64,000 nucleotides of DNA. Source: Sphingomonadales bacterium (GTDB lineage: Bacteria; Pseudomonadota; Alphaproteobacteria; Sphingomonadales; Sphingomonadaceae). Both the position numbers and the translations under genes were made by a program. Shown piece by piece: positions 34,529 to 43,525 of this stretch (its first letter is position 1; each line of letters opens with the position of its first letter). Where the stretch lies: positions 26,086 to 90,085 of the forward strand of contig JAFKLT010000041.1 in the NCBI GenBank assembly GCA_017309275.1. Reading direction: 5' to 3'. The notes under the pieces are model-generated. The model worked only from the letters and a program-made list of their open reading frames with translations. It was not told the DNA's origin and did no database searches.

Positions 34529-35515
34529 ATGGCCAAAGATCCACTCGGAAAGCGGCCCCGCCCGCTCACTGGCAGACGCTTCGCCGACTATGCCGATCAG
34601 GAAACACAGTTACGAGAGGCGAAGATGCGAAAAGTTGTGAAGAATATATGGGTCGAGCACCCGCCGCAGGCAAACGTGATCGGCCGTATCCTCGCATACC
34701 GCTTCGCCACCCTTGAGGGTGCGGAAATTGGCGGGCAAGACGGACTATGCTTCAGCCAGGACAGTCAGATCGGCAAAACGGCCACTGTCACGCGCGTGAA
34801 GCACATTCTCGCCGAGGAACGCGCCGCGAGGGGTGAGTTGCCGAATCCTTATCAGATCATCGTCGTGGGCCTCGATCAGAAGACGTCACTCAAGAGTGTT
34901 CTGCAGGACGTCCTGATACAGATGGAGGACCCAGATTGGGATTATGGCACCGAGAAGCAGCTCAGGCAACGGATCCGTAAGTTCGTCAAACGTCTCGGCG
35001 TTGAACTGATAATTATCGACGAATGCCAGCACTTACAGAAGGGCGGGAATGACGTTGCCGACGTGACGGACGCCTTTAAACGCTTCCTCGACATGGGCAT
35101 CGCACCGTTGGTGTTAGTGGGAAACCTCGATGCTAAGCGAGTGTTCGATCGCAATCCGCAATTCCGCGCCCGTCTTGGGCTCCCGCTGACACTGCCCGCG
35201 CTCGATGTTAAGAAGCGCACCGCGGACGCCGTGCACTTCCGCAACTTCGTCATGGGTTTCGATGCGGCACTCGCGCAATTGGAGGCCTTCGGTAAAACCT
35301 CAGATCTTTCCGCCCCCGCCATGCTCGACGCCTTGCAGGAGGCATCGGGCGGATATTTTGGCCGCGTGGCACGGATAATCCAAAACGCGGCGATTCATGC
35401 AGCGGCCAGGGGAGCGCAGTTCATCGAGGCCTACGACCTCAGCTGTGTTGTTCGCGACTACGCCATCCCCGCAGGTTGGGTCGGCGACGATCCTTTTTCG
35501 ACGCCTAATGTCTGA
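34529..35515 (+). CDS. TnsC/TniB-like AAA+ regulator with an altered Walker A
   Basis: 328 residues. AAA+ features: a P-loop reading QDSQIGKTATV (Gln77 where the first Gly normally stands; Lys83, Thr84 intact), Walker B LIIIDECQHL (Asp164, Glu165), sensor-like LVLVGNLDAKRVF and an arginine-rich FRARLGL. TnsC-type ATPases polymerise on DNA, receive the target signal from TniQ/TnsD and activate TnsA-TnsB. It starts 2 bases after tnsB and overlaps tniQ by 8 bases, so all four are coupled. The missing first glycine may slow but need not abolish nucleotide binding. Confidence 0.85.
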   Translation: MAKDPLGKRPRPLTGRRFADYADQETQLREAKMRKVVKNIWVEHPPQANVIGRILAYRFATLEGAEIGGQDGLCFSQDSQIGKTATVTRVKHILAEERAARGELPNPYQIIVVGLDQKTSLKSVLQDVLIQMEDPDWDYGTEKQLRQRIRKFVKRLGVELIIIDECQHLQKGGNDVADVTDAFKRFLDMGIAPLVLVGNLDAKRVFDRNPQFRARLGLPLTLPALDVKKRTADAVHFRNFVMGFDAALAQLEAFGKTSDLSAPAMLDALQEASGGYFGRVARIIQNAAIHAAARGAQFIEAYDLSCVVRDYAIPAGWVGDDPFSTPNV

Positions 35516-37652
35516 TCATCTCGTTAGGAAACCCGACAGCAGCCTGGTGTCTTCCACGACGGACGTAGCGTTTGATTGTGGATCGGGCTTTGACACCAAG
35601 AAGCGTGGGCCGAGGGGCGTGCGCAACCGCAATGCTTTGCCACCTGGGCGGCGAATCCTTCGCCGCAACGTAAAGCGTCCGCACCTACACGCGTCGGGAT
35701 GGAGCGTCCCCGAACGCAAGATGAAGATCGGCCAACCGCTTCGCTTTCCGACGATTCCGGAAGAATACGAAAGCCTAATCGGGCTCGTGGCGCGGGCTAC
35801 TGCAGACCATGTGCTGCTCGACCTGAACAGGGTGCTTCGTCGGGCAGGCATAAGCATGGACCGGCCCGGATACCTTACTCGACTCGATTCAGCCACGTTG
35901 GAACGCCTCGCTCCCATCATCGGCTGCCCGGTCGAAGAGGTATTGTCTCGAACGATGTGGACCATGTTGCCTCATGCGAAAGCCAGGCGCGCTAGGCTGC
36001 GGGCCAACCACCTCAGCGTGTGGGACATAGAGACCGAGCACCGCAGGATTTCTCCGCTCGCGATTCTCGCTGGCTCCCGCCACCGCGAGTCATGGCTTCT
36101 CCGGATACTGCCATATTGCTCTGTCAGTTTCGAACTCCTTCGATCGGACTGCTCAGAATGCAGTGCGCCTTTGCGATGGAAGAAGTCCGTTGGGATAGAT
36201 GTCTGCGAGACATGCGAACAGGTGGTCGGACCCACCGACGCCGCGTTGCTAGACGAGGAAATGAGGTCAGATTATGCGCTGTTCGCACGCCTCATTTCTG
36301 GTCGAGTCGAAGTGCGCAAGAAGGCTTTTAGCGAACTGAGCCCTGCCGTCCAAGACTTGGATGTTGAAACCCTGATCCGAATGGTCATAGGCATAGGGGC
36401 CTGCTTCCACTTAAAGGACCGCTTCGTAAATCGAAAGTCGATCCACAGACTTCCGCCCGCCCAGCAGGCTGCCATTATATCGACCGGCACCGAAATTCTG
36501 AGGGAATGGCCCGGCGCGCTGCAGCTCCGGTCACAAGAGGAGGCCACCCGGCTAATTGCGGGTGGCAGCGATTACCGAAAGCTGCGGGCCAGATTGCAAA
36601 AGCTGGGCCATCGGTGGTTCGTAAGCCAAAAACAAGCAGACCTCATACGTGACGCGCTCCCCGACATATTTTGCAACGTGCAACGCAGCTTCAAGCCTCT
36701 TTCGGACACGCTTCTGCGCCGTGAAGCGGGCAAACTCCTTGGCTTGGCCGTCAGGCATGTCGATTTGGTTGATGCCGGGCTTCTTGCGGCGGAGGAACTG
36801 GGAGGAGGCGCAAATCGAAGGTTTCGTTTCGATCGTTCGGTCGTGGAGGCGCTACGCAGGCGTATAGACGGATCAATTTCAATGGCCCTGTTTGCGCGGC
36901 AGACCTATCTTCCGACCTACGCGATCGAGAATCTTTGTGACCATGGGATACTCGAGCGCGAAAGTGACCCAGCACTGTTTCACCTTCGCCATGGCTCCAG
37001 CATCACCCGGACGTCCATCGAGTCGCTTCGCGCGGCGATATTCGAATTGGAACGCGGCACAGCCCCGAGCGATGCCGTCCCGCTCGGGACCGCCACGCGG
37101 CGGATTGGAGGCCGCTTAAAGCCATGGGCCGATATCGTAGTCGCATTGCGAGACCGGTCGCTTACGTGCTGGATAGCTCCCAACGCGACTTCGGAGACAC
37201 CCTGGCTACGCAGCATCCTGATTGCGCCTCCCCAATTCGCTCAGTTCGACAATATCGCGATGACCGAGCCACCCGGACAAAGCCCACGATCGCTCGCCGA
37301 CTGTTCGTTGTCCGATGCAAAGGAAATTCTCAACCTTCGAGGCACACCATCAGTTGATCTTCAGGACGTCTTCGCAAAAGAAATCGCGGCATGCGATCAA
37401 CGGGGCCCGCGCAAGGCAGTTCCGATGGCGAAGGTCCTCGAGAAGGCTGAACAAGAAATCGGCATCGGCGAGATCTGTGCACGTGCTAATTGGAACGCGC
37501 GTCAGGCAAAATGGGCGCTGGCACTCTTCGCGAATGATCGCACGGCATGCGGGTGGAACCGCGCCGCAATCGAGAAATCGGGGGTTTTGGAGACGCAAAT
37601 TAACTGGAGCGTCAGAGCGCATCGCCGCGATCCAAGGACGTTGGGGTCGTGA
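35508..37652 (+). CDS. TniQ/TnsD-like target-selection protein
   Basis: 714 residues, long for TniQ and close to TnsD in size. The TniQ opening PEEYESLIGLVARAT lies near residue 85, followed by a zinc-ribbon region with CSEC (Cys215, Cys218) and CETC (Cys233, Cys236). Several helix-turn-helix-like stretches follow to the C-terminus (for example LLRREAGKLLGLAVRHVDLV and EICARANWNARQAKWALALF), which would read the target DNA. ATG 35508 overlaps tnsC by 8 bases; the next in-frame ATG at 35721 would remove 71 basic residues. The position of the element suggests a specific site, not identified here. Confidence 0.78.
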   Translation: MSDHLVRKPDSSLVSSTTDVAFDCGSGFDTKKRGPRGVRNRNALPPGRRILRRNVKRPHLHASGWSVPERKMKIGQPLRFPTIPEEYESLIGLVARATADHVLLDLNRVLRRAGISMDRPGYLTRLDSATLERLAPIIGCPVEEVLSRTMWTMLPHAKARRARLRANHLSVWDIETEHRRISPLAILAGSRHRESWLLRILPYCSVSFELLRSDCSECSAPLRWKKSVGIDVCETCEQVVGPTDAALLDEEMRSDYALFARLISGRVEVRKKAFSELSPAVQDLDVETLIRMVIGIGACFHLKDRFVNRKSIHRLPPAQQAAIISTGTEILREWPGALQLRSQEEATRLIAGGSDYRKLRARLQKLGHRWFVSQKQADLIRDALPDIFCNVQRSFKPLSDTLLRREAGKLLGLAVRHVDLVDAGLLAAEELGGGANRRFRFDRSVVEALRRRIDGSISMALFARQTYLPTYAIENLCDHGILERESDPALFHLRHGSSITRTSIESLRAAIFELERGTAPSDAVPLGTATRRIGGRLKPWADIVVALRDRSLTCWIAPNATSETPWLRSILIAPPQFAQFDNIAMTEPPGQSPRSLADCSLSDAKEILNLRGTPSVDLQDVFAKEIAACDQRGPRKAVPMAKVLEKAEQEIGIGEICARANWNARQAKWALALFANDRTACGWNRAAIEKSGVLETQINWSVRAHRRDPRTLGS

Positions 37653-37653
37653 T

Positions 37654-37713
37654 AGCTTGTAACCGGTCGTATTAGGTCAAATTAGCTTGTAGCCTGTCAG
37701 CTTGTTCTACCCA
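37654..37713 (+). repeat. Direct repeats after tniQ, candidate TnsB-binding end
   Basis: AGCTTGT occurs three times in 52 bases, at 37654, 37684 and 37699. The first two extend to AGCTTGTARCCNGTC, a 15-base repeat with two differences, spaced 30 bases; the third is shorter. Starting 2 bases after the tniQ stop, they have the layout of transposase-binding sites at the end of a Tn7-like element. A matching inverted set was not found on the left, and the exact terminus (expected ...ACA) could not be fixed. Confidence 0.5.
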
Positions 37714-37855
37714 AGGAACGTGGGTCGTTTCAAGATTGGGCGAAGGGGCCGGATGAACATGACGGGTCGCCCACTTTGGCTTCGCTCGGGGAAAGACCTA
37801 TAAGGCCGTGCGCGTCGTCACAGACGCGGCGGCCGGAATGCTGTGAGGGGACCAC

Positions 37856-39025
37856 ATGGCAAAACGTGACTATCTCGACACATTGATGCGCGATCTGGAA
37901 TCGCACACCGAGGTGCGGCGGTTCGGCAGCGGATGGCTTTCGGGCTTTTTCGGCCTGTTGTTCGCGATCAGCGGCTTTTTCATGGTGATCGCGCTCCGCT
38001 TTCCGGAATGGTTCGCGACGCCCGAGCTCGAGATCGTCAAGAATTGGACCGGTTTTCGCGGCGCGGTGCACCTGGTCCTGCTTGTCAGCTATGGCCTGTC
38101 GCTGCTCAGCCTGCTGCTGCGTCCGCGCAAGGTGCTGGGGCTGACCGCGCTGATGATCGGGCTTGGCGCCGCATTGATCGGCGGGTCGAACGTCCAGCCG
38201 CAGGAAACGCGCGACTGGGGTGTTTTCTTTGGGCTCGATTTCTTCGTCGTGAACCTGTTGATCACTGGCTTCATGTTCGCGCCGCTCGAACGTGCCTTTC
38301 CGCACCGCCGCGCGCAGCGGCTGTTTCGCACCGAATGGCGCGAGGACCTGTTCTATTATCTTGTCAGCACGATGTTCGTGCAGGTGCTGGGCTTTCTGGC
38401 GCTGGCGCCGCAGCTGTTCGTCAATGAGCATACCAACAGCTGGGACGCATTCCGCGCGGGCGTCGCGTCGCTGCCGTGGATCGTACAGTTCCTGATCGTC
38501 CTCGTCGCCTCCGACATGGTGCAATATTGGTTCCACCGCACCTTCCACCGCTATCCCTTCCTGTGGGGCTTTCACGCGGTGCATCACAGCGCGAAGTCGA
38601 TGGACTGGCTCGCGGGGTCGCGGATGCACTTCGTCGAGATCATCCTGTTGCGCGCGATCACCTCGCTGCCGCTCTTTACCCTTGGCTTCAGTCCGTCGGT
38701 GATGCAGGCCTATATCGGCTTCGTCTATGTCTGGTCATCGCTGCTCCATGCGAATGTCGGGGGCAATTTCAACCGGCTGGGCCATTGGATCGCGACGCCG
38801 CGTTTCCACCACTGGCACCACGGGCTGGAGCGCGAGGCGTTCGACGTGAATTTCGCGATCCATTTCCCCTGGATCGACAAATTGTTCGGTACCTTTCACC
38901 TGCCGAAGGACCGCTGGCCCGAAAATTACGGCATTCCCGAAGATGTGCCGAAGAAATATTGGGGCCAGTTCCTCTATCCCTGGACGCGCACCGGCAAGAA
39001 GACCGACGAGGCAACGCCGGAGTAA
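37856..39025 (+). CDS. Sterol-desaturase-family membrane di-iron protein
   Basis: 389 residues, polytopic (at least five hydrophobic segments in the first 230 residues). The fatty-acid-hydroxylase histidine boxes are all present: HRTFH, HAVHHS and HHWHH, which bind two irons at the membrane surface. Members hydroxylate or desaturate lipids, carotenoids or hopanoids; the substrate here is unknown. First gene on the chromosome side of the mobile region, with about 140 bases of upstream sequence that should hold its promoter. Confidence 0.9.
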   Translation: MAKRDYLDTLMRDLESHTEVRRFGSGWLSGFFGLLFAISGFFMVIALRFPEWFATPELEIVKNWTGFRGAVHLVLLVSYGLSLLSLLLRPRKVLGLTALMIGLGAALIGGSNVQPQETRDWGVFFGLDFFVVNLLITGFMFAPLERAFPHRRAQRLFRTEWREDLFYYLVSTMFVQVLGFLALAPQLFVNEHTNSWDAFRAGVASLPWIVQFLIVLVASDMVQYWFHRTFHRYPFLWGFHAVHHSAKSMDWLAGSRMHFVEIILLRAITSLPLFTLGFSPSVMQAYIGFVYVWSSLLHANVGGNFNRLGHWIATPRFHHWHHGLEREAFDVNFAIHFPWIDKLFGTFHLPKDRWPENYGIPEDVPKKYWGQFLYPWTRTGKKTDEATPE

Positions 39026-39102
39026 TTCTTTGTCGTTGCACGGGCCGGGTAGGGCAATCTGTCCGCTTGCCAGCGTCGCGGCCGCGCCATAAGGCGCGCG
39101 GC

Positions 39103-39495
39103 GTGAGCCCGCTCGCCGCCTTCCGCCGTCCCGGCATCCTGCTGCTGTTGCCGCTGATCCTCGCGCTCGCCGCGCGGGTGTTCGTCGCGCCGGGGTGGAT
39201 GATCGAGAGCGATGCGGCGGGCTCGATCACGGTACGCGTCTGTTCGGATCCGACGAATCCCGGCGGAACGATGACGATCGCGCTGGAAAAAGCGGGCGAT
39301 CATAAGATGGGCGAAGGACAGCAGCATTGCCCTTGGGGCGCGCTGGCCGCCGCGCCGATCGTGCCCGACGTGCCTGTCCTGCCCGCGCCGTCTTCTGCGG
39401 CCGAGCCGGCCCCCGTCGCCATCCCATCACTTGGCTATGCGCCCGGGATCGCATCGCCGCTTCCGCCGAGTACCGGGCCACCCCTCTTCGCCTGA
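39103..39495 (+). CDS. DUF2946-family small secreted or membrane protein
   Basis: 130 codons from GTG 39103. A hydrophobic N-terminal segment (GILLLLPLILALAARVFVAP) is followed by VRVCSD, then HKMGEGQQHCPWGAL, the His/Cys-containing core of DUF2946, and a proline-rich tail ending TGPPLFA. These proteins are often encoded next to TonB receptors or copper genes, and one follows here after 70 bases. A role in metal uptake or handling is an inference from that context. Confidence 0.72.
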   Translation: MSPLAAFRRPGILLLLPLILALAARVFVAPGWMIESDAAGSITVRVCSDPTNPGGTMTIALEKAGDHKMGEGQQHCPWGALAAAPIVPDVPVLPAPSSAAEPAPVAIPSLGYAPGIASPLPPSTGPPLFA

Positions 39496-39565
39496 TTCAG
39501 CCTGAAACGCCGCCCGCGCACGAAGCGCGGCGCGGACCCATGCCTGTATCCAGGGAAGATTTCCG

Positions 39566-41569
39566 ATGAACAATAATGCCACCCGTGCGGCGCCGCTGCT
39601 TGCGCTCGCCACCTGCTTTGCCGTTTCTCCCGCCCATGCGGCGGAAGAGGCCGATTCCGCGATCATCGTTACTGCGCCGATCGCCAGCGATGCCGCCGAA
39701 CAACGCGCCGCCCGCACGCCGGGGGGGACCGACGTCGTTTCCTATGAAGATTATGCCGACAAGACGGTCGTCAGCTTGCGGGACACGCTCGCCTTTTCGC
39801 CGGGCGTCTATCTTCAGCCGCGTTACGGGCAGGAGGTGCGCATCTCGATCCGCGGGTCGGGCCTGTCGCGGGGCTTTCACATGCGCGGCCTCACGCTGCT
39901 GCAGGACGGGGTGCCGATCAACCTCGCCGACGACAACGGCGATTTCCAGGAGCTCGAGCCGATCTTTTTCGATCATCTGGAGGTCTATCGTGGCGCGAAC
40001 GCGCTCCGCTTCGGTTCGGGGACGCTCGGCGGCGCGGTCAATGGCGTGACGCCGACGGGACGCAGCGCCGAGGGCCTGTATCTGCGCGGCGACGCCGGGA
40101 GCTTCGGCATGGTGCGCGGCCTCGTCTCCGCGGGCGTGGCGAGCGATCGGGTCGATGCGTGGGGAGCGGTGAGCGCCGACCGTTCGGATGGCGACCGCGA
40201 CCATGCCAAGCGGCGCAGCCTGCGATTTCACGGCAATGTCGGGCTGAAGCTGAGCGATGTGGCGACAAGCCGCTTCTATGCCAGCGTCAATGCGATCGAC
40301 CAGCAACTGCCCGGCGCGCTGACCCGCGCCGATGCGCTGGCGACCCCGCGCAAGGCCGCGGCGGCGAGCATCGCGGGCGATCAGGCGCGCGACATCGATT
40401 CGCTGCGCCTGCAGAACCGGACCAGTTTCGACTGGGGTGCGCTGACGCTGGATGTCGGCGGGTTCGTGAACGCCAAGTCGCTTTATCATCCGATCTTTCA
40501 GGTCGTCGATCAGGAGAGCGTCGATCGCGGCGGCTTCTTTCGTCTCGACTATGACGGCGGCATGGTCGCGGCAACTTTCGGCGGCGAGCTGCGCGTCGGC
40601 GACGTCAACTCGAAGCGCTTCGTCAATGTGTCGGGAAAGCGCGGCGCCAAGACCTTCGACGCCAAGCAGGATGCGCGGACCGCAACGCTCTATGGCGAAC
40701 TGCGGTTGACCCCGGTCGAGACGCTGACGCTGGTTGCGGGCGGCATCTATGCCGACGGGATGCGGCGACAGGCGATCGCCTTCAACAGCGCTGCGCCCGC
40801 ACAGGCCGGGACGATCGGGCGCGCCGACTTCAGCGCTTTCTCGCCGAAGGTCGGATTGCTGTTCGAACCCGTCGACGCGGTGCAAGTCTATGCCAATTAC
40901 AGTCGTTCGGTCGAATTCCCCGGTTTCAACGAGCTGGCGCAGATCGCGACCTTCGTTCCGCTGGACCCGCAGCGTGCCTGGACGGCCGAGGTCGGGACGC
41001 GCGGCAAGACCGGGCAATGGAGCTGGGACGTCAGCCTCTATCGCGCCGACATCAAGGGCGAGATGCTGCAGTTCACGGTCGGGCCGGACATTCCCGCCTC
41101 GACCTTCAACGCGGCACGCACGCGGCACGAAGGGGCCGAGGCGGCGCTCGAATGGCACCCCGCCGACTGGCTGCGTTTGCGACAGGTCTATGCCTATAGC
41201 CATTTTCGCTTTCGCGGCGATGCCGAGTTCGGGAACAATCGGCTGCCGGTGGTGCCGCGCCACGTCTATCGCGCCGAGCTTCGGCTAGGCACTGATGCGC
41301 TGCACGTCGCGCCGACCCTCGAATGGGTGCCGCAGGGGCCGTTCGCCGACTATCGCAACCAGGTGCGGACGCCCGGCTATGCGCTGGTCGGCATGACCGG
41401 CGGCCTGCGCGTCGCGGACGGCGTCGACGCCTTTGTCGACATTCGCAACATCGCCGGCAAGAAGGCGATCGGCGACATCAGCGCGGCGATCGCGGTGACG
41501 GCGGCGTCGGCGATCTATTATCCGGTCGAGCGGCGCGCGATCTCTGCCGGTCTGCGCGCGCGCTTTTAG
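39566..41569 (+). CDS. TonB-dependent outer-membrane receptor
   Basis: 667 residues: signal peptide (cut near AHAAEE), a TonB-box-like stretch (DSAIIVTAP), a plug domain (RDTLAFSPGVYLQPRYGQEV, then VYRGANALRFGSGTLGGAVN) and a 22-strand beta barrel ending in the aromatic-type terminus GLRARF. It imports a ligand such as a siderophore, metal complex or cofactor using energy from TonB. FecA-like plug motifs are present, but the ligand cannot be deduced. Linked to the DUF2946 gene upstream; a strong hairpin follows. Confidence 0.92.
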   Translation: MNNNATRAAPLLALATCFAVSPAHAAEEADSAIIVTAPIASDAAEQRAARTPGGTDVVSYEDYADKTVVSLRDTLAFSPGVYLQPRYGQEVRISIRGSGLSRGFHMRGLTLLQDGVPINLADDNGDFQELEPIFFDHLEVYRGANALRFGSGTLGGAVNGVTPTGRSAEGLYLRGDAGSFGMVRGLVSAGVASDRVDAWGAVSADRSDGDRDHAKRRSLRFHGNVGLKLSDVATSRFYASVNAIDQQLPGALTRADALATPRKAAAASIAGDQARDIDSLRLQNRTSFDWGALTLDVGGFVNAKSLYHPIFQVVDQESVDRGGFFRLDYDGGMVAATFGGELRVGDVNSKRFVNVSGKRGAKTFDAKQDARTATLYGELRLTPVETLTLVAGGIYADGMRRQAIAFNSAAPAQAGTIGRADFSAFSPKVGLLFEPVDAVQVYANYSRSVEFPGFNELAQIATFVPLDPQRAWTAEVGTRGKTGQWSWDVSLYRADIKGEMLQFTVGPDIPASTFNAARTRHEGAEAALEWHPADWLRLRQVYAYSHFRFRGDAEFGNNRLPVVPRHVYRAELRLGTDALHVAPTLEWVPQGPFADYRNQVRTPGYALVGMTGGLRVADGVDAFVDIRNIAGKKAIGDISAAIAVTAASAIYYPVERRAISAGLRARF

Positions 41570-41581
41570 GGCAAGGCGATC

Positions 41582-41609
41582 CTCTCCGTCGCTTCGCGGC
41601 GGGGAGGGT
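41582..41609 (+). terminator. Hairpin terminator after the TonB receptor
   Basis: CCTCTCCGTCGC pairs with GCGGCGGGGAGG across a 3-base loop (two G-T wobbles), a very stable stem 12 bases after the receptor stop. There is no T run, so its action may need Rho or be only RNA-protective. Confidence 0.5.
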
Positions 41610-41680
41610 CGGCGCTATGGTCGTTCGATCGACTCGCAATCCAGTTTCATTTGTAACTATTTCATGCTAGGCTCCCGCCC

Positions 41681-42550
41681 ATGACGGATGGCTTTACCCA
41701 TGTTCACGAAGTGCCGCCGCCGGGTGCCGCGGCCGACTGGACGATTTCGCAGAATTGGGATGCTTTCACCGCCGACGAGCATGCGATGTGGGACCGGCTC
41801 TTTGCGCGCCAGTCGGCGATGCTGCCCGGACGCGCGTCGGAGGCTTTCCTGCGCGGCATCGATGTGCTCCGGCTCGAAAAGCCGGGCATTCCCGACTATC
41901 GGGAACTCAACGCACGTCTGACCGATGCCACGGGTTGGCAAGTCGTCGCGGTGCCGGGGCTTGTCCCCGACGACGTGTTTTTCGACCATCTCGCCAACCG
42001 GCGTTTCCCGGCGGGCAATTTCATCCGCACGCCCGAACAACTCGACTATCTGCAGGAACCCGACGTCTTTCACGATGTGTTCGGCCATGTTCCGATGCTC
42101 GCCGATCCGGTGTTCGCCGATTATATGGTCGCCTATGGCGAGGGCGGGCTGCGCAGCCTGCAGTTCGACGCGCTCAAGCAGCTTGCGCGGCTGTACTGGT
42201 ACACGGTCGAATTCGGGCTGATCCGCGAAGCGGGCGGCCTGCGCATCTATGGCGCCGGGATCGTCTCTTCCTATGCCGAAAGCGTGTTCGCGCTGGACAG
42301 CGACAGCCCCAATCGTATCGGTTTCGACCTCGCGCGCGTGATGCGGACCGACTACCGGATCGACGATTTCCAGCAGAATTACTTCGTCATCGACAGCCTG
42401 GGCCAGCTGCTCGACACGACGGTCAATACCGACTTCGCGCCGCTCTATGCCGCGAACGACGCGCTGCCGCCGATCGCCATCGCCGACATTCTGTCGGGCG
42501 ACGAGGTGATCACGCGCGGCACGCAGGATTATGCGACGGCAAAAGCCTGA
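41681..42550 (+). CDS. phhA: Phenylalanine 4-monooxygenase
   Basis: 289 residues, the size of bacterial single-domain phenylalanine hydroxylases. It converts phenylalanine to tyrosine using tetrahydropterin, iron and oxygen. The iron ligands are His131 and His136 in FHDVFGHVPML and Glu177 in WYTVEFGLI. Other conserved stretches are TPEQLDYLQEPD and the substrate loop GAGIVSSYAES. No regulatory ACT domain is present, as usual in bacteria. It converges with prmA with a 3-base gap. No pterin recycling gene (phhB) is in the window. Confidence 0.95.
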   Translation: MTDGFTHVHEVPPPGAAADWTISQNWDAFTADEHAMWDRLFARQSAMLPGRASEAFLRGIDVLRLEKPGIPDYRELNARLTDATGWQVVAVPGLVPDDVFFDHLANRRFPAGNFIRTPEQLDYLQEPDVFHDVFGHVPMLADPVFADYMVAYGEGGLRSLQFDALKQLARLYWYTVEFGLIREAGGLRIYGAGIVSSYAESVFALDSDSPNRIGFDLARVMRTDYRIDDFQQNYFVIDSLGQLLDTTVNTDFAPLYAANDALPPIAIADILSGDEVITRGTQDYATAKA

Positions 42551-42553
42551 GGG

Positions 42554-43525
42554 TCACCAGCTTCCGAAGCTGGCATCCGAGGGGCTGGCACGGTGGAAAG
42601 CGCGTTCCTTGCGTCGCCAGCCATAGCGCCGGCGCTTCACGAGTAGCAGACAAGGCCATTCGGCGCTGCCGCCGCGCGCGACCAGGCGAAAGCCCTGCGC
42701 GCGATAGGCGGCCAGCACCGGTTCCATCTGACGCGCGATCAGTCCGGCGAGGATCGCATGACCGCCGGGCGCGGTGACGCTGGCAATGTCCGGTGCGAGC
42801 GTGATCAGCGGCCCGGCCAGGATATTCGCGATGACCAGGTCATAGGGCGCGCGATGCTTGATCGAGGGATGGTCGGTACCCGGCGCGACCGCCAGTGCCA
42901 GTCGCCCGCCGCCGCGGCCGAGCGGCACGCGATTGATGCCGGCATTGTCGCGCGTGACGAAGATGCTGGCGGGATCGATGTCGGATGCGATCGTCCTGGC
43001 GCGCGGCCAAAGTGCCATCGCAGCGAAGGCCAGCAGGCCGGTTCCGGTGCCGATGTCGGCGATGTTGCGCGGGGTCGTGCCCTGGCGTTTAAGCTGGTCG
43101 AGCATCGCGAGGCAGCCCGCGGTCGTGTCGTGCCCGCCGGTGCCGAAGGCCTGGCTGGCGTCGATCAGAAAGGGGGTGCTGCCCGGCGGCACGCGGTCGG
43201 CATAGCTGCTGGTATGGACGAAGAAGCGGCCGGCTTGCACCGGTTCCAGCCCCTGCTGCGACAGCGTGACCCAATCCTGCTCGACCAGTTCTTCGACGAT
43301 CGGCTTCGTGCCGCTTGCGCTGGGAACCAGCGACTGGAGCAGAGTCAGCAGCGCCGCGCCCGGTCGGTCGTCCATATAGGCGTCGAGCTGCCACCGACCG
43401 GCATCCTCGTCGATCTCGCGCGTCACGACAACGGGTGACTCGGGCATCGCGTCGAGTTCGGGGATTTCGCCCGACAGCGCCTCCGCTTCGGCGCGGGTAC
43501 AGGGGAGTGAGACGAGCCAGCTCAT
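42554..43525 (-). CDS. prmA: Ribosomal protein L11 methyltransferase
   Basis: 323 residues. PrmA trimethylates ribosomal protein L11 with S-adenosylmethionine. The AdoMet pocket is IADIGTGTGLLAFAA; the PrmA hallmarks GTGGHDTT and the catalytic-motif region LVIANILAGPLI are present. The N-terminal domain that recognises L11 is intact in length. A C-terminal basic tail of about 25 residues (RRRYGWRRKERAF) is partly encoded by a palindromic sequence. The start lies directly after the stop of the SDR gene, so they form a two-gene unit. Confidence 0.93.
   Translation of the reverse strand: MSWLVSLPCTRAEAEALSGEIPELDAMPESPVVVTREIDEDAGRWQLDAYMDDRPGAALLTLLQSLVPSASGTKPIVEELVEQDWVTLSQQGLEPVQAGRFFVHTSSYADRVPPGSTPFLIDASQAFGTGGHDTTAGCLAMLDQLKRQGTTPRNIADIGTGTGLLAFAAMALWPRARTIASDIDPASIFVTRDNAGINRVPLGRGGGRLALAVAPGTDHPSIKHRAPYDLVIANILAGPLITLAPDIASVTAPGGHAILAGLIARQMEPVLAAYRAQGFRLVARGGSAEWPCLLLVKRRRYGWRRKERAFHRASPSDASFGSW
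42557..42573. terminator. Palindrome between convergent phhA and prmA
   Basis: CCAGCTTC-C-GAAGCTGG, a perfect 8-base inverted repeat seven bases past the phhA stop and inside the last codons of prmA. It may terminate either transcript; it lacks a T run. Confidence 0.4.

Noticed and set aside
31002-37713. CRISPR-associated (CAST-type) transposon
   Set aside because: TnsB, TnsC and TniQ are present, but there is no cas gene and no repeat-spacer array within the window.
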